Shown piece after piece: positions 15,199 through 23,344 of a stretch of 55,725 nt of DNA. A program made the translations under genes and the position numbers. Location: positions 1 to 55,725 of the forward strand of contig JAFRTG010000001.1 of NCBI GenBank assembly GCA_017427265.1. Direction: 5' to 3'. The notes below the pieces were generated by a model. The model was not told the DNA's origin, made no database searches, and saw nothing but the letters and a program-made list of their open reading frames with translations. The stretch comes from Oscillospiraceae bacterium (GTDB taxonomy: Bacteria; Bacillota; Clostridia; Oscillospirales; Ruminococcaceae). Every line of letters begins with the position of its first letter. Position 1 is the first letter of the stretch.

Positions 15199-16235
15199 AA
15201 TTCCGCCTCCTGAAGCGCAGAAAGAAGTGCTTCCGCGAGTCTGCTGCAAGCCTCCGCATCCGGTTTGCGGATGACAGAGAGCGGCGCGTGCAGATACCGG
15301 CAGGGCACGCTGACAGCGAGCACCCGGACGCCGGATCCGGCGTTCTGGATTGCACCGGCGTCGTTTCCGCCTGCAATTTTCGTTTTGGTCTGCCACGGAA
15401 TGCCGTTTGCATCGCAGATGCGGGCAGCCAGATCATAGAGCGCCTTGTCGTAGATAGTTCTGCCGTCGATAAATGAGATGACCGCACCCTTTCCGAGTTC
15501 GCAGACGCGGTCGGCGCCCTCGGAGCCGGGCAGATCGGCGGCCGTTGTCGCCTCAAAGATCACAGCAATCTCCGGCTGAATGCTCTGCGCCGCGACACCC
15601 GCGCCGCGCAGTCCGACCTCCTCCTGCACGAGAAATGCAAAATCAGTATCATAGGGAAGCTCTTTTTCGAGCAGTTCCAGCAGGATTTCGCAGCCGAAGC
15701 GGTCGTCAATCGCCTTGGACGCGAGCGAGCCGTCTCCGAGATCGTGCGGTTCGCCGCAGAAATAGATGATATCGCCCGGCCGGATATGCTGCATGGTCTC
15801 CTCAGCGGAGTCTGTGCCGATATCGCAGAACAGGCTGCTCATTTCAGCCGGCTTTTTGCGGGCGTCCTTGCTGAGCAGATGGACCGGCTTGCAGCCGATC
15901 ACACCGTTGATCTGACCCGGACCGACAGTGACCTGCCGTCCGATGACCGCAGCGGCACTGATGCCGCCGACCGCATCAAAGCCGAGCGAGCCGTCCGGGT
16001 TGATATAGGTGACCATCAGCGCGACCTCGTCCATGTGCGCCGTAAAGAGCACCTTACGCTGCGGGGCAGCCGCACCTTTTTTGTGTACAAGAATATTGCC
16101 GAGGCGATCTGTGCGGACAGCGCCCTCCGGCAGCTGCAGCTTTGCAAGTTCTTTGGGAATCGCGCTGCGGACTGCATGTTCCCTGCCGGAAGTGCCGCAG
16201 AGACCGCAGAGCTGATAGAGTCTGTTTTCGTTCAT
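15195..16235 (-). CDS. M42-family metallo-aminopeptidase (second of pair)
   Basis: 346 residues. Cytosolic peptidase of the glutamyl aminopeptidase/endoglucanase M type that forms large tetrahedral particles and trims short peptides. Metal ligands and catalytic residues: AHMDEV (His, Asp) at about 67-72, SKAIDDRFG (bridging Asp), VQEEVGLRGAG (catalytic Glu pair), IFEATTAADLPG, and the late His in RYLHAPLSVI. Its start overlaps the upstream paralogue's stop by 4 bp and its end overlaps the GNAT start by 4 bp, so three genes form a tight operon. A tandem paralogue pair with divergent specificity, or a mixed complex, is likely. Confidence 0.93.
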   Translation of the reverse strand: MNENRLYQLCGLCGTSGREHAVRSAIPKELAKLQLPEGAVRTDRLGNILVHKKGAAAPQRKVLFTAHMDEVALMVTYINPDGSLGFDAVGGISAAAVIGRQVTVGPGQINGVIGCKPVHLLSKDARKKPAEMSSLFCDIGTDSAEETMQHIRPGDIIYFCGEPHDLGDGSLASKAIDDRFGCEILLELLEKELPYDTDFAFLVQEEVGLRGAGVAAQSIQPEIAVIFEATTAADLPGSEGADRVCELGKGAVISFIDGRTIYDKALYDLAARICDANGIPWQTKTKIAGGNDAGAIQNAGSGVRVLAVSVPCRYLHAPLSVIRKPDAEACSRLAEALLSALQEAEL

Positions 16236-17257
16236 GCTCTGCCGAACCTCCCTGCAAATGCCGCGAGCAGCGCGGCAGTCTGTTCCACATCGGAAATGTC
16301 AATGACCTCGACCGGCGTATGCATATACCGCAGCGGAACCGAAACGGTCGCAGCGGCACAGCCGCCGGGTGCCAGTGCCAGAGAATCGGCATCGGTGCCG
16401 GTCGTGCCGGGCATGATTTCCAGCTGATACGGAATATTCTGATCCTTTGCAGTCGATTCCAGTTCTGCGGAGATTGCCGGTGACAGTACAGATGAAATGC
16501 CGATTGCCGGGCCTTTTCCGAGCTCGCAGCATTCATGCGGATCCTCGCCGTGCGCCATGCCGAAGGTGACGTCCACTGCGATGGCGCAGTCCGGATGCTC
16601 CCGGAAGGCTGCCTGCTTTGCCCCGCGTCCGCTGCGCTCCTCCTGACCGCTGAGGACAACGGTCACATTGCAGGGGAGGTTTTCTGTTTTGCTGATCTGT
16701 TCGGCGGCCATGATGACGGCAGCGACGCAGCAGCGGTCGTCCAGCGCAGAGCCGGTCATTTTGTTGTTGAGCAGCGGCTTGCAGGATGTACCGTAATATA
16801 CGGCATCGCCGCGCGAAATTTTATCCTTGAGTGCTTCTGCCGAGGAAACGCCGAGATCGACGCAGAGCTGTGCGTCATCAGGCACAGCCTGCTCACCCTG
16901 CAGCAGATGCGGCGGCAGAATCGAGATCACGCCTGCCATACGCACGCTGCCCTCGGCAATTACCGGCTGACCGAGCAGCAGACGCCGGTCGATGCCGCCG
17001 ACAGCGCCGATGCGCAGAAAGCCGTCCTCCGTGATATCCGTGACCAGAAACCCGACCTGATCGAGATGTGCGCAGAGCAGCAGTGTCGGCTTGCCGGCAT
17101 CCTGCCCGATATGTGCGGTGACGGAGCCATCGCGGTATTCTGCATCCGGTGCAAACGGGCGCAGAAAATCAGCAGCAGCCTGTCCGACCGCAGATTCCCT
17201 GCCGGAAACACCGCGCAAATCAGCAAGCGCTGCGATCATATTGTATGAAGAATCCAA
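16232..17257 (-). CDS. M42-family metallo-aminopeptidase (first of pair)
   Basis: 341 residues, first gene of the operon. Same family as its neighbour: CAHLDQVGFLV (metal His and Asp) at about 62, LNNKMTGSALDDRCCVA (bridging Asp in ALDDR), VVLSGQEERSGRGAKQA (catalytic Glu pair in GQEE), VDVTFGMAHGEDP, GTTGTDADSLALA, and RYMHTPVEVIDI with the last metal His. All ligands look intact. Overall identity to the second copy is moderate, so the duplication is old. It is transcribed from the promoter at 17310-17338. Confidence 0.93.
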   Translation of the reverse strand: MDSSYNMIAALADLRGVSGRESAVGQAAADFLRPFAPDAEYRDGSVTAHIGQDAGKPTLLLCAHLDQVGFLVTDITEDGFLRIGAVGGIDRRLLLGQPVIAEGSVRMAGVISILPPHLLQGEQAVPDDAQLCVDLGVSSAEALKDKISRGDAVYYGTSCKPLLNNKMTGSALDDRCCVAAVIMAAEQISKTENLPCNVTVVLSGQEERSGRGAKQAAFREHPDCAIAVDVTFGMAHGEDPHECCELGKGPAIGISSVLSPAISAELESTAKDQNIPYQLEIMPGTTGTDADSLALAPGGCAAATVSVPLRYMHTPVEVIDISDVEQTAALLAAFAGRFGRA

Positions 17258-17309
17258 GGCGGAATCCTCCTTTTTGGTATGTTGGAATTGAAAGACTTAT
17301 ACAGATTAT

Positions 17310-17338
17310 ATTATACCAGAATCACACGGAAAATGCAA
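17310..17338 (-). promoter_or_regulatory. Promoter of the M42-M42-GNAT operon
   Basis: On the minus strand TTGCAT (17338-17333), 17 bp, TATAAT (17315-17310), about 50 bp before the first start codon. No operator-like repeat is seen beside it. Confidence 0.8.
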
Positions 17339-17435
17339 GATACCCGTCCGGTTTTGTCGATTGCGACAAATCGCAGCAAGGGAAAATCCGCCCGCTTGAC
17401 ATTTCAGACAGAAACCGTAAAAACGGTGAAACCAT

Positions 17436-17517
17436 GCACTTTACCCGCTGAAAAATACAGCTTACTGTCCTGATTGCGCAACTTACCGTTCTGAAAATAC
17501 ATCTTACCGAAATCCTG
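17436..17517 (+). promoter_or_regulatory. Array B: four 21-bp direct repeats, LytTR-like, upstream of the LRR-peptidase gene
   Basis: Units start at 17436 (GCACTTTACCCGCTGAAAAA), 17457 (ACAGCTTACTGTCCTGATTG), 17478 (GCAACTTACCGTTCTGAAAA) and 17499 (ACATCTTACCGAAATCCTGT), a strict 21-bp period. The third unit contains TACCGTTCTG, a very good fit to the LytTR consensus. The last unit starts 19 bp before the -35 box, identical to array A at 4281-4341. The rest of 17258-17435 holds only the divergent promoter. Confidence 0.8.
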
Positions 17518-17547
17518 TTGACTTTCGCCGCAAGATCATTGTATAAT
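17518..17547 (+). promoter_or_regulatory. Promoter of the LRR-peptidase gene
   Basis: TTGACT (17518-17523) and TATAAT (17542-17547) with an 18-bp spacer, the same non-optimal spacing as the ncRNA promoter at 4342-4371. It leaves a leader of about 75 nt before the ATG at 17628, where AAGGAAAG is the ribosome site. Confidence 0.8.
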
Positions 17548-17627
17548 GATGCTCGTAATCAGTTGATTTGTAGATGTGCACACTATTGAATTGCTGAAAT
17601 AAATATCATAATAAGGAAAGAAATACT

Positions 17628-19517
17628 ATGAACAACAGATTAAAACGCAGTCTTGCAATCGTATTTGCTGTCACCGCACTCTGTACGCCGGTCAGCACAA
17701 GCCCTGTTCTGAAAGAATTCCGCGCCGAACCGATTGTTGCTTCGGCAGCCGATTTTCTTTCCGGACTCGGATTCCGTGAATTCTCCTATGAGAGCAGCGA
17801 TCATTCGTATACACTCTATTTTGCGATTAAGGATCGCGCCGCGAAAACTGCGACTCTGACAGCATGCTGTACGCATCAGTCCGGTATCAATCTGACGATT
17901 CCTGAAACAGTGTGGTGCCGGGGCGTCAGCTATCAGGTTGTCAGCATTGGACTCAATGCGTTCAACCAACAGAATAACATCAATACGGTCAAGGTTCCGA
18001 AAACCGTGACAGAGCTTTCAACCTACGCATTTTCCAACTGCAGAAATCTGACAAGTATTGACTTTGCCCAAGTAAGACCGGGATACGGTGACTATGCCTT
18101 GAGAATCATCGGCGGCTCTGCATTTATGAACTGTGAAAAGCTGCAGTCAACGGAATTTTTGAACAATGTGACAGAAATTGCAGGCATGGCTTTCAAGAAC
18201 TGCAAAAATATCAATTTTGTATATGCGCCGAAGCTGACATATCTGGGTGCCAATGCCTTTTCCGGCTGCAGCAAGCTGAACTTTATCGATCTGACCGGAT
18301 CGACGATCACGGAAATTCCCAATTCCGCTTTCGCAAATTGCTGCTCTGCGATAAGTTCCGATTACGAGTGGACATTCAGAATGCCTTCCACCGTGACAAA
18401 AATCGGCAATTACGCTTTTCAGAATGTCCAAAACATAAGAAAGATCAATCTTTCCAATGTCACAAGCATCGGTGAGGGTGCATTCATGGACTGCTCGAAG
18501 CTGAACACTGTTCTGACATGTGACAATCTGTCTTCTGTTGGTGAACGTGCCTTCTACGGCTGCAATGCCATGGATTATTTTGTCTGCAAGAATGACAATG
18601 TTTCGTTGGGCTCGCAGGCGGTCGGCTACATGCATTCGAGTCTTTATACCGGGAAAATGCCGTCCTTCAACTTATGGGGCAAAACGAACAACAGCACTAT
18701 GGCATCGCTTGCCCGCGATAATCACTGGACGTACCGCAAGACAAGTGACGCGCCTGCACTGGCTTCTGAACGATACAAGGACTATGAATGGCAGAAAGCG
18801 AACACTTCTTATGAATGGGGTAAGAACAAAAACTATTACTTCAACAATAGCCACCGCCCGTATGCAAACGGCTATTACGGTCAGACGTTTAACGGTATCT
18901 GCAGCGGTATGGCAATCGTCAGTGCACTGACATCATCCGGATATCTTTCTGTATCAGATTATGCGCCGGGCTTCAACAAGATCAGTGATGTTCTGCAATA
19001 CGGTTATATCCCGAACAATACTATATCTTATGTTACGACAGTCTGGGCAAATTCCCAGAACAATTCCTCTTATGATTACTCGGTCAATGCCACATTCGAC
19101 AAGGAAACGCTGCTCTATACTGAGTATATTACTTACGGCGCAGATGCAGCTGTTATGGACATCAGACCGCAGGGTGTTGCGCCGGGTACACCGGGTCATG
19201 CAGTGGTGTGCTTCGGTATGGAGTATAAGAACGATGCAGCTGACAAAAATAATGCATGCTGGAACGGATGGGATGCAAGACTGATGATCTATGATGTCAA
19301 TAATTATAAGATGTACGGTCCGAAGCAGGATGCAGCACATAAGACAACGGATTATGTGTATGTCAGATTTTCTGACGGCCGCTGGACCTCTCAGCTTGCG
19401 AACACCTACGGAAACGGCTTGAACAATACGTCGCTGAAATTCACACATTCTTATAAAAAGATGATGAAGCTCTATAGTATGACAGCAGACGAATTCTTTG
19501 CGGCAATCCGCAACTGA
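17628..19517 (+). CDS. Secreted BspA-type LRR protein with C-terminal papain-like cysteine peptidase domain
   Basis: 629 residues, the only large plus-strand gene in the first 23 kb. It has a signal peptide (RLKRSLAIVFAVTALCTPVS) with likely cleavage near ASA-AD at about 40. Residues about 90-335 form eight or so BspA/TpLRR repeats of the form IGxxAFxxCxxLxxI. After a linker (WTYRKTS, YEWGKNKNYYFNN) the C-terminal domain begins: FNGICSGMAIVSAL puts a nucleophile at C425, TPGHAVVCFGM gives H524, and LMIYDVNNY gives D556 or N558, a C-H-D/N order as in papain-like enzymes. Such proteins probably act at the cell surface on host, prey or plant-associated protein. It is preceded by repeat array B and followed by a strong terminator, a single-gene unit. 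Activity is inferred. Confidence 0.82.
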   Translation: MNNRLKRSLAIVFAVTALCTPVSTSPVLKEFRAEPIVASAADFLSGLGFREFSYESSDHSYTLYFAIKDRAAKTATLTACCTHQSGINLTIPETVWCRGVSYQVVSIGLNAFNQQNNINTVKVPKTVTELSTYAFSNCRNLTSIDFAQVRPGYGDYALRIIGGSAFMNCEKLQSTEFLNNVTEIAGMAFKNCKNINFVYAPKLTYLGANAFSGCSKLNFIDLTGSTITEIPNSAFANCCSAISSDYEWTFRMPSTVTKIGNYAFQNVQNIRKINLSNVTSIGEGAFMDCSKLNTVLTCDNLSSVGERAFYGCNAMDYFVCKNDNVSLGSQAVGYMHSSLYTGKMPSFNLWGKTNNSTMASLARDNHWTYRKTSDAPALASERYKDYEWQKANTSYEWGKNKNYYFNNSHRPYANGYYGQTFNGICSGMAIVSALTSSGYLSVSDYAPGFNKISDVLQYGYIPNNTISYVTTVWANSQNNSSYDYSVNATFDKETLLYTEYITYGADAAVMDIRPQGVAPGTPGHAVVCFGMEYKNDAADKNNACWNGWDARLMIYDVNNYKMYGPKQDAAHKTTDYVYVRFSDGRWTSQLANTYGNGLNNTSLKFTHSYKKMMKLYSMTADEFFAAIRN

Positions 19518-19546
19518 TTCTGCTGATCTCCATGGCATTCTCCTGA

Positions 19547-19591
19547 AAAAGCAAGAGACTCACCGTTTTGCGCGGTGAGTCTTTTGCTTTT
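19547..19591. terminator. Bidirectional terminator between LRR-peptidase and ABC permease genes
   Basis: AAAGCAAGAGACTCACC pairs with GGTGAGTCTTTTGCTTT (one mismatch) around GTTTTGCGC, with A and T tracts on the two sides. The genes converge here. Confidence 0.9.
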
Positions 19592-19599
19592 GTTCGTTT

Positions 19600-20340
19600 T
19601 CAGTTCCAGAACATCATTTGCATGACGGCTATCGCATCCTCATCGGAATCTTTGCCGGTACGCGGATTCTGCGGCGCGGCCGGAAATCTGCATCCGTAGA
19701 TTCTGCAGGTGAGCCGCCATGAGAGCAGATAGATCACCAGCGAGACCGGCACCGCGATGTACGGCATGTACATGAGCAGCTGCGGGGGCGCTTTTATGCT
19801 GCTTTGTGCAGAAGCCGTGCAGAACGCGACAAGCAGACTACACTGCGGCAGAAAGTACACAATGCCGAGCAGCGCAGCAATCAGATGATACAGGAATCCG
19901 CTGCCGCGGCGGATCCGCCGGAAGATCAGCGGATACAGAAATGCAGAAGTGTTCAGCACGGTGACCAGCGTAATCGAAGCACCGGTCGTGACCCGGTATG
20001 CAGAGCAGTGCAGCAGCAGCATAGGCAGGAATGTGAGGACAGAACCGGTCAGAGCGGCAAGCAGTGAAAATACATATTTTGCGTTTACTTTGTCTGCGCG
20101 GGAGTAGGGGAGTGCTTTGGCGTAGGTGCGCCAGCGGGACTGTGCTTCCAGACGGTCTGTAATGTCCGGCAGCAGCCCGAGCGGAAATCCGATGACAATG
20201 GATATGATCGGGCAGAAGATTTCTGCTTCACAATGGATGAATTTCATCCAGAGAAGCAGTGCGAAGGGCGCGATGAACATCGTCAGCAGATATTTGTATC
20301 CGCCGAGCAGATAAAACTCTTTGCGCAGCAGTGCTTTCAT
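19600..20340 (-). CDS. ABC-2 type permease, third of a paralogous set
   Basis: 246 residues, about six TM helices. The N-terminus MKALLRKEFYLLGGYKYLL is nearly the same as that of the next permease gene and similar to the third, so these are tandem duplicates of the small ABC-2 permease type (RKEF start) that work with a GntR-linked ATPase. A conserved loop WRTYAKALPYSRADKVNAKY, here split across helices 2 and 3, is typical. It is the last gene of a five-gene operon starting with gntR at 22921. The substrate is unknown; relatives are implicated in export of lipid-active antibiotics or in envelope stress. Confidence 0.82.
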   Translation of the reverse strand: MKALLRKEFYLLGGYKYLLTMFIAPFALLLWMKFIHCEAEIFCPIISIVIGFPLGLLPDITDRLEAQSRWRTYAKALPYSRADKVNAKYVFSLLAALTGSVLTFLPMLLLHCSAYRVTTGASITLVTVLNTSAFLYPLIFRRIRRGSGFLYHLIAALLGIVYFLPQCSLLVAFCTASAQSSIKAPPQLLMYMPYIAVPVSLVIYLLSWRLTCRIYGCRFPAAPQNPRTGKDSDEDAIAVMQMMFWN

Positions 20341-20344
20341 AGCA

Positions 20345-20992
20345 TCACCTTCTTTTCTGAGATTTGTATGCGCAGATGCAGCGGGTTATCAGCCATGAAA
20401 CCGTACTGATTGCAGCGGTCAGGAGCAGCCAGACGTACAGCGCGGAGAAACGGTGCGCCGGGTCAGGCATGTCGTCTATCAGGAAAATCAGTAACCGTGG
20501 GACGACAACCATAAACACAACGGTGAGTATGACCGAACCGATGATTGCAGGAATTCGGTTGTTCAGACGTTCCGAAATACATGAGAACGGCAGCGCAAGT
20601 GCAGCATAGCTGCAGATGCCGGCGCCGAATATCAGGATCGCAGGCCGGAAGCGGGCAGCGAATTCCGGTTCATACAGCAGCCCGTTCAGCAGACTCAGCA
20701 GCAGTATTATGAGCATTCCGCCAAGAATCAGGAAATATACAGTCAGATATCTTGCATCAATGAGCTGCGCACGGGTCAGGGGAAGCGTGTCTGCATACTG
20801 ATTCCAGCGGCAGGCAAATGATTTGTTGTGCAGAATCGACGGAATCGTCAGCAGCAGTATCACGAGAAGAAAGCTGTATCCCATAAAGACATAGAGCGGC
20901 AGCAGTGCAAAAACGGCTGTGATGAGCAATAGAATGACAATCGGCTTTCTGCCGCCGAGCAGATAAAATTCTTTGCGAAGCAGTGCTTTCAT
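20345..20992 (-). CDS. ABC-2 type permease, second of a paralogous set
   Basis: 215 residues, six predicted TM helices. It begins MKALLRKEFYLLGGRKPIVI, matching its downstream neighbour for the first 14 residues. The cytoplasmic loop NQYADTLPLTRAQLIDARYL corresponds to the PYSRADKVNAKY loop of the paralogue. The gap of 4 bp to the next gene and the AAAGGAGGG ribosome site support operon structure. It probably pairs with one of the other permeases and with the ATPase at 21678-22514. Confidence 0.82.
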   Translation of the reverse strand: MKALLRKEFYLLGGRKPIVILLLITAVFALLPLYVFMGYSFLLVILLLTIPSILHNKSFACRWNQYADTLPLTRAQLIDARYLTVYFLILGGMLIILLLSLLNGLLYEPEFAARFRPAILIFGAGICSYAALALPFSCISERLNNRIPAIIGSVILTVVFMVVVPRLLIFLIDDMPDPAHRFSALYVWLLLTAAISTVSWLITRCICAYKSQKRR

Positions 20993-21024
20993 GCGAATCC
21001 CTCCTTTTCCCCGGATTCAGATGC

Positions 21025-21675
21025 TCAGAACTGCTTGCGGCGATAGATGCAGACAGAGAGTGCCCACGATACGGCAGTCAGAATCAGAGCGCCTGCGAGC
21101 AGCAGCAGCGCGAGCAGCGGTGTGCTGATATTCCATGCAGCGATCTTTTCAAACAGATTGAAGCCGGGATTGCTTTCCGTATTCGAGGAATGCGTGATTG
21201 CGGCCGAAGAAATGCAGGTGATGACGGCGAGCAGAACACCGAGCGCAATCCGTGCCTTTGCAGTGCCGAACTGCAGGTTCAGCGGAAGCAGCACGGAAGC
21301 GAGCAGCATACTTCCTGCCGAGACGGCCGCAGCAATCAGGAGCAGCTGTTCCGGGGTGATGCTCTTCATCAGAAACAGGATGGTGACTGTTGTCAGGACG
21401 CAGCCGCAGGCGATGAGCAGCAGGCTCATCAGATATTTCGCAGAAACGATGCTTTTGCGGTTGTAGGGCATACCGAGCGCGAAGCGGTCCCAGCGGCTGT
21501 TTTCGTCCGTTGTCAGCAGCGTGACCGGCAGAATACCGGCGTATACCGGCAGATACAGCAGTGTGACGAAGGTTTTGGCAGCGATGCTCATGGTGATGAA
21601 AAGCAGCACCGGAACCAGCAGCGTCATCGGCTTATGTGTCAGCACAAGCCATTCTTTTTTCAGCAGACCTTTCAT
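21025..21675 (-). CDS. ABC-2 type permease, first of a paralogous set
   Basis: 216 residues with about six TM helices. It begins MKGLLKKEWLVLTHKPMTLL; the loop SRWDRFALGMPYNRKSIVSAKY is the same landmark seen in the two following permeases. Its ATG is 2 bp after the ATPase stop, and the AGGAGG that ends the ATPase gene serves as its ribosome site, so translation is coupled and this is probably the ATPase's main partner. Confidence 0.83.
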   Translation of the reverse strand: MKGLLKKEWLVLTHKPMTLLVPVLLFITMSIAAKTFVTLLYLPVYAGILPVTLLTTDENSRWDRFALGMPYNRKSIVSAKYLMSLLLIACGCVLTTVTILFLMKSITPEQLLLIAAAVSAGSMLLASVLLPLNLQFGTAKARIALGVLLAVITCISSAAITHSSNTESNPGFNLFEKIAAWNISTPLLALLLLAGALILTAVSWALSVCIYRRKQF

Positions 21676-21677
21676 AA

Positions 21678-22514
21678 TTATGCCTCCTTTGCCATGATGA
21701 CAAACAATTCTTCAATGGTGACCGGCTGTGTATCGAAGGATGCCGGTACTCTGTCGCGGCGGACGATGGCCTCCGCGCCGTATTCGCTGATGCGCTTGCC
21801 GATGACGGCGTCCTCTGCAAGACCTTCGAGCACGTCTTTTGTCGTGTGCAGAATGCCGTACTGTTCAAGCAGACGGTCCTTTTCCTCGCAGAGCATCAGT
21901 CTGCCCTTGTGCAGGAATGCAATGTAGTCGCAGATCTTTTCGAGGTCGCTGACGATGTGCGAGGAGATCAGAATCGAGTGGTTTTCGTCGCGGGTGAAGT
22001 CATTGAGGATGCCGACGATCTCGTCGCGCACGAGCGGGTCAAGACCGCTGGTCGGCTCATCGAGAATCAGCAGCTTTGCGTGATGGGAGAGCGCAATCGC
22101 AATGCCGAGCTTCATTTTCATGCCCTTGGAGAAGGTCTTGAACGCCTTCTTTTCCGGCAGATCGAACCGTTTGATATAGTCGGCGAACTGGGCGCTGTCC
22201 CAGTTGGTGAAGGTATCCTTCATGATCTTTTCGACCTGCTTCACGTTCAGCATTTCCGGCAGGCCGATTTCATCCGGCACGACGCCGATATCCTGCTTGA
22301 CGGATGCGGCCTCGGAACGGATGTCCTTTCCGAGCAGCCGGATGCTGCCCTCCGAGGAAATCATGCCGAGCATCGCCTTGATGGAGGTGCTCTTGCCGGC
22401 GCCGTTTTCACCGATCAGTCCCATGATGCAGCCCTGCGGCAGCGTCAGATCGACGGGGCCGAGCGAGTAGCTGTCATAAACCTTTTTCAGTCCTTTTATT
22501 TCAATCGCATTCAT
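21678..22514 (-). CDS. ABC transporter ATP-binding protein (YtrB/BcrA-like)
   Basis: 278 residues from the ATG at 22514, which has AAAGGAG upstream. Walker A is GENGAGKST at about 38-46, the signature motif is KTFSKGMKMKLGIA, Walker B is LLILDEPTSGLD, and the H-loop is LISSHIVSDLEK; all are intact. The C-terminal part (TTKDVLEGLAEDAV onward) matches ATPases of the GntR-linked Ytr/Bcr group rather than large exporters. With three permeases and a YtrA-type repressor this is a typical envelope-stress or antimicrobial-response transporter operon. Confidence 0.9.
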   Translation of the reverse strand: MNAIEIKGLKKVYDSYSLGPVDLTLPQGCIMGLIGENGAGKSTSIKAMLGMISSEGSIRLLGKDIRSEAASVKQDIGVVPDEIGLPEMLNVKQVEKIMKDTFTNWDSAQFADYIKRFDLPEKKAFKTFSKGMKMKLGIAIALSHHAKLLILDEPTSGLDPLVRDEIVGILNDFTRDENHSILISSHIVSDLEKICDYIAFLHKGRLMLCEEKDRLLEQYGILHTTKDVLEGLAEDAVIGKRISEYGAEAIVRRDRVPASFDTQPVTIEELFVIMAKEA

Positions 22515-22549
22515 AATGATACTCCTTTCAGGAGCCGCAGTGCAGCGGC

Positions 22550-22921
22550 TCATTCGCTGTCAAGCAAATCAAACATCTGGATGATTTCATCCCGGCTGAG
22601 CCCGCAGGATGCTGCAAGCTGCCGGATCTCCGCAAGATGCGCCTCAATCTGTTTGAGGTGTTCTTCGCGGAGCAGTTCGGTGTTTTTCGGCGCGACGAAG
22701 CAGCCCTTCGCCGGCACGGTGTAGACAAAGCCTTCATGTTCCAGTTCGTCATAGGCACGCTTGGTCGTCACCACGCTGATGCGCAGATCCTTTGCCAGAT
22801 TCCGGATTGAAGGCAGAGGATCGTTTTCCTGCAGCGCCCCGCTGATGATCTGGCCTTTGATCTGTGTATAGATCTGATCGTAGATCGGGACGCCGCTTTT
22901 ATTGTCGATGAAGATTGTCAT
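22550..22921 (-). CDS. GntR-family regulator, YtrA subfamily
   Basis: 123 residues: an N-terminal winged helix (PIYDQIYTQIKGQIISGAL, then LPSIRNLAKDLRISVVTTKR as the recognition region, then a wing to about residue 75) and a short helical C-terminus of about 45 residues instead of a large effector domain, which defines the YtrA subgroup. It is the first gene of the operon, 35 bp before the ATPase, and has AAGGAGG at its start. It most likely represses its own operon through the palindrome at 22940-22965, with release by cell-wall-active compounds as in relatives. Confidence 0.92.
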   Translation of the reverse strand: MTIFIDNKSGVPIYDQIYTQIKGQIISGALQENDPLPSIRNLAKDLRISVVTTKRAYDELEHEGFVYTVPAKGCFVAPKNTELLREEHLKQIEAHLAEIRQLAASCGLSRDEIIQMFDLLDSE

Positions 22922-22939
22922 GGCTGCACCTCCTTGTCA

Positions 22940-22981
22940 ACTGTTTATACACAGTATACACAGTTAGCACAGATTTGTCAA
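22940..22981 (-). promoter_or_regulatory. Promoter and palindromic operator of the gntR-ABC operon
   Basis: On the minus strand TTGACA (22981-22976), 17 bp, TATACT (22958-22953). An imperfect palindrome with ACTGTGTATA and TATAAACAGT arms (22940-22965) covers the -10 box, a good repressor site for the YtrA-type GntR protein encoded directly downstream. Confidence 0.75.
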
Positions 22982-22991
22982 GCCCTTTTGC

Positions 22992-23072
22992 GAAAAAATT
23001 TTTTGAAGCGGCAGCCGGATTTTCCGAAAATTACGCAGATCCATAGAAAATCATGTCAAAAAATTTTTTGAC
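22992..23072. repeat. AT-rich palindrome pair in the gntR/SPFH intergenic region
   Basis: GTCAAAAAATTTTTTGAC (23055-23072) is a perfect 18-bp palindrome, and GAAAAAATTTTTTGA (22992-23006) is a shorter near-copy 63 bp away. They are candidate binding sites or bent A-tract DNA. The rest of 23073-23290 is AT-rich with no gene seen. Confidence 0.5.
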
Positions 23073-23293
23073 GCTGTGCGCAGAATGCATCTCAGACGCA
23101 TCTTGCATAAAACGAACGTAAAAGCGTGATTTTCAGACGAATTTTCATAAAAAATCCGTTTCGTGACCTGCCGTGAAAAAGTGAGAAAAAAAGAGATATC
23201 CGGAGAAAATGCCGGAAATTTTTAAAATTGATTCTGAACGGCATTTTCTCGCGGTTTGCGAATTTGAAACTGTTATGGTATGATAATGCCATC

Positions 23294-23324
23294 GGGTGAG
23301 GAACACCGCAGAGCGGTGCCTCCC
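23294..23324 (+). other. Leader hairpin before the SPFH gene
   Basis: CACCGC/GCGGTG stem with an AGA loop, extended by GGGTGAGG/CCTCCC outside, ending a few bases before the AAGGAG ribosome site of the gene starting at 23345. A weak promoter-like TTGCGA and TATGAT lie upstream at about 23254-23283. Confidence 0.45.
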
Positions 23325-23344
23325 GGTAAGGAGATGTATGATTT

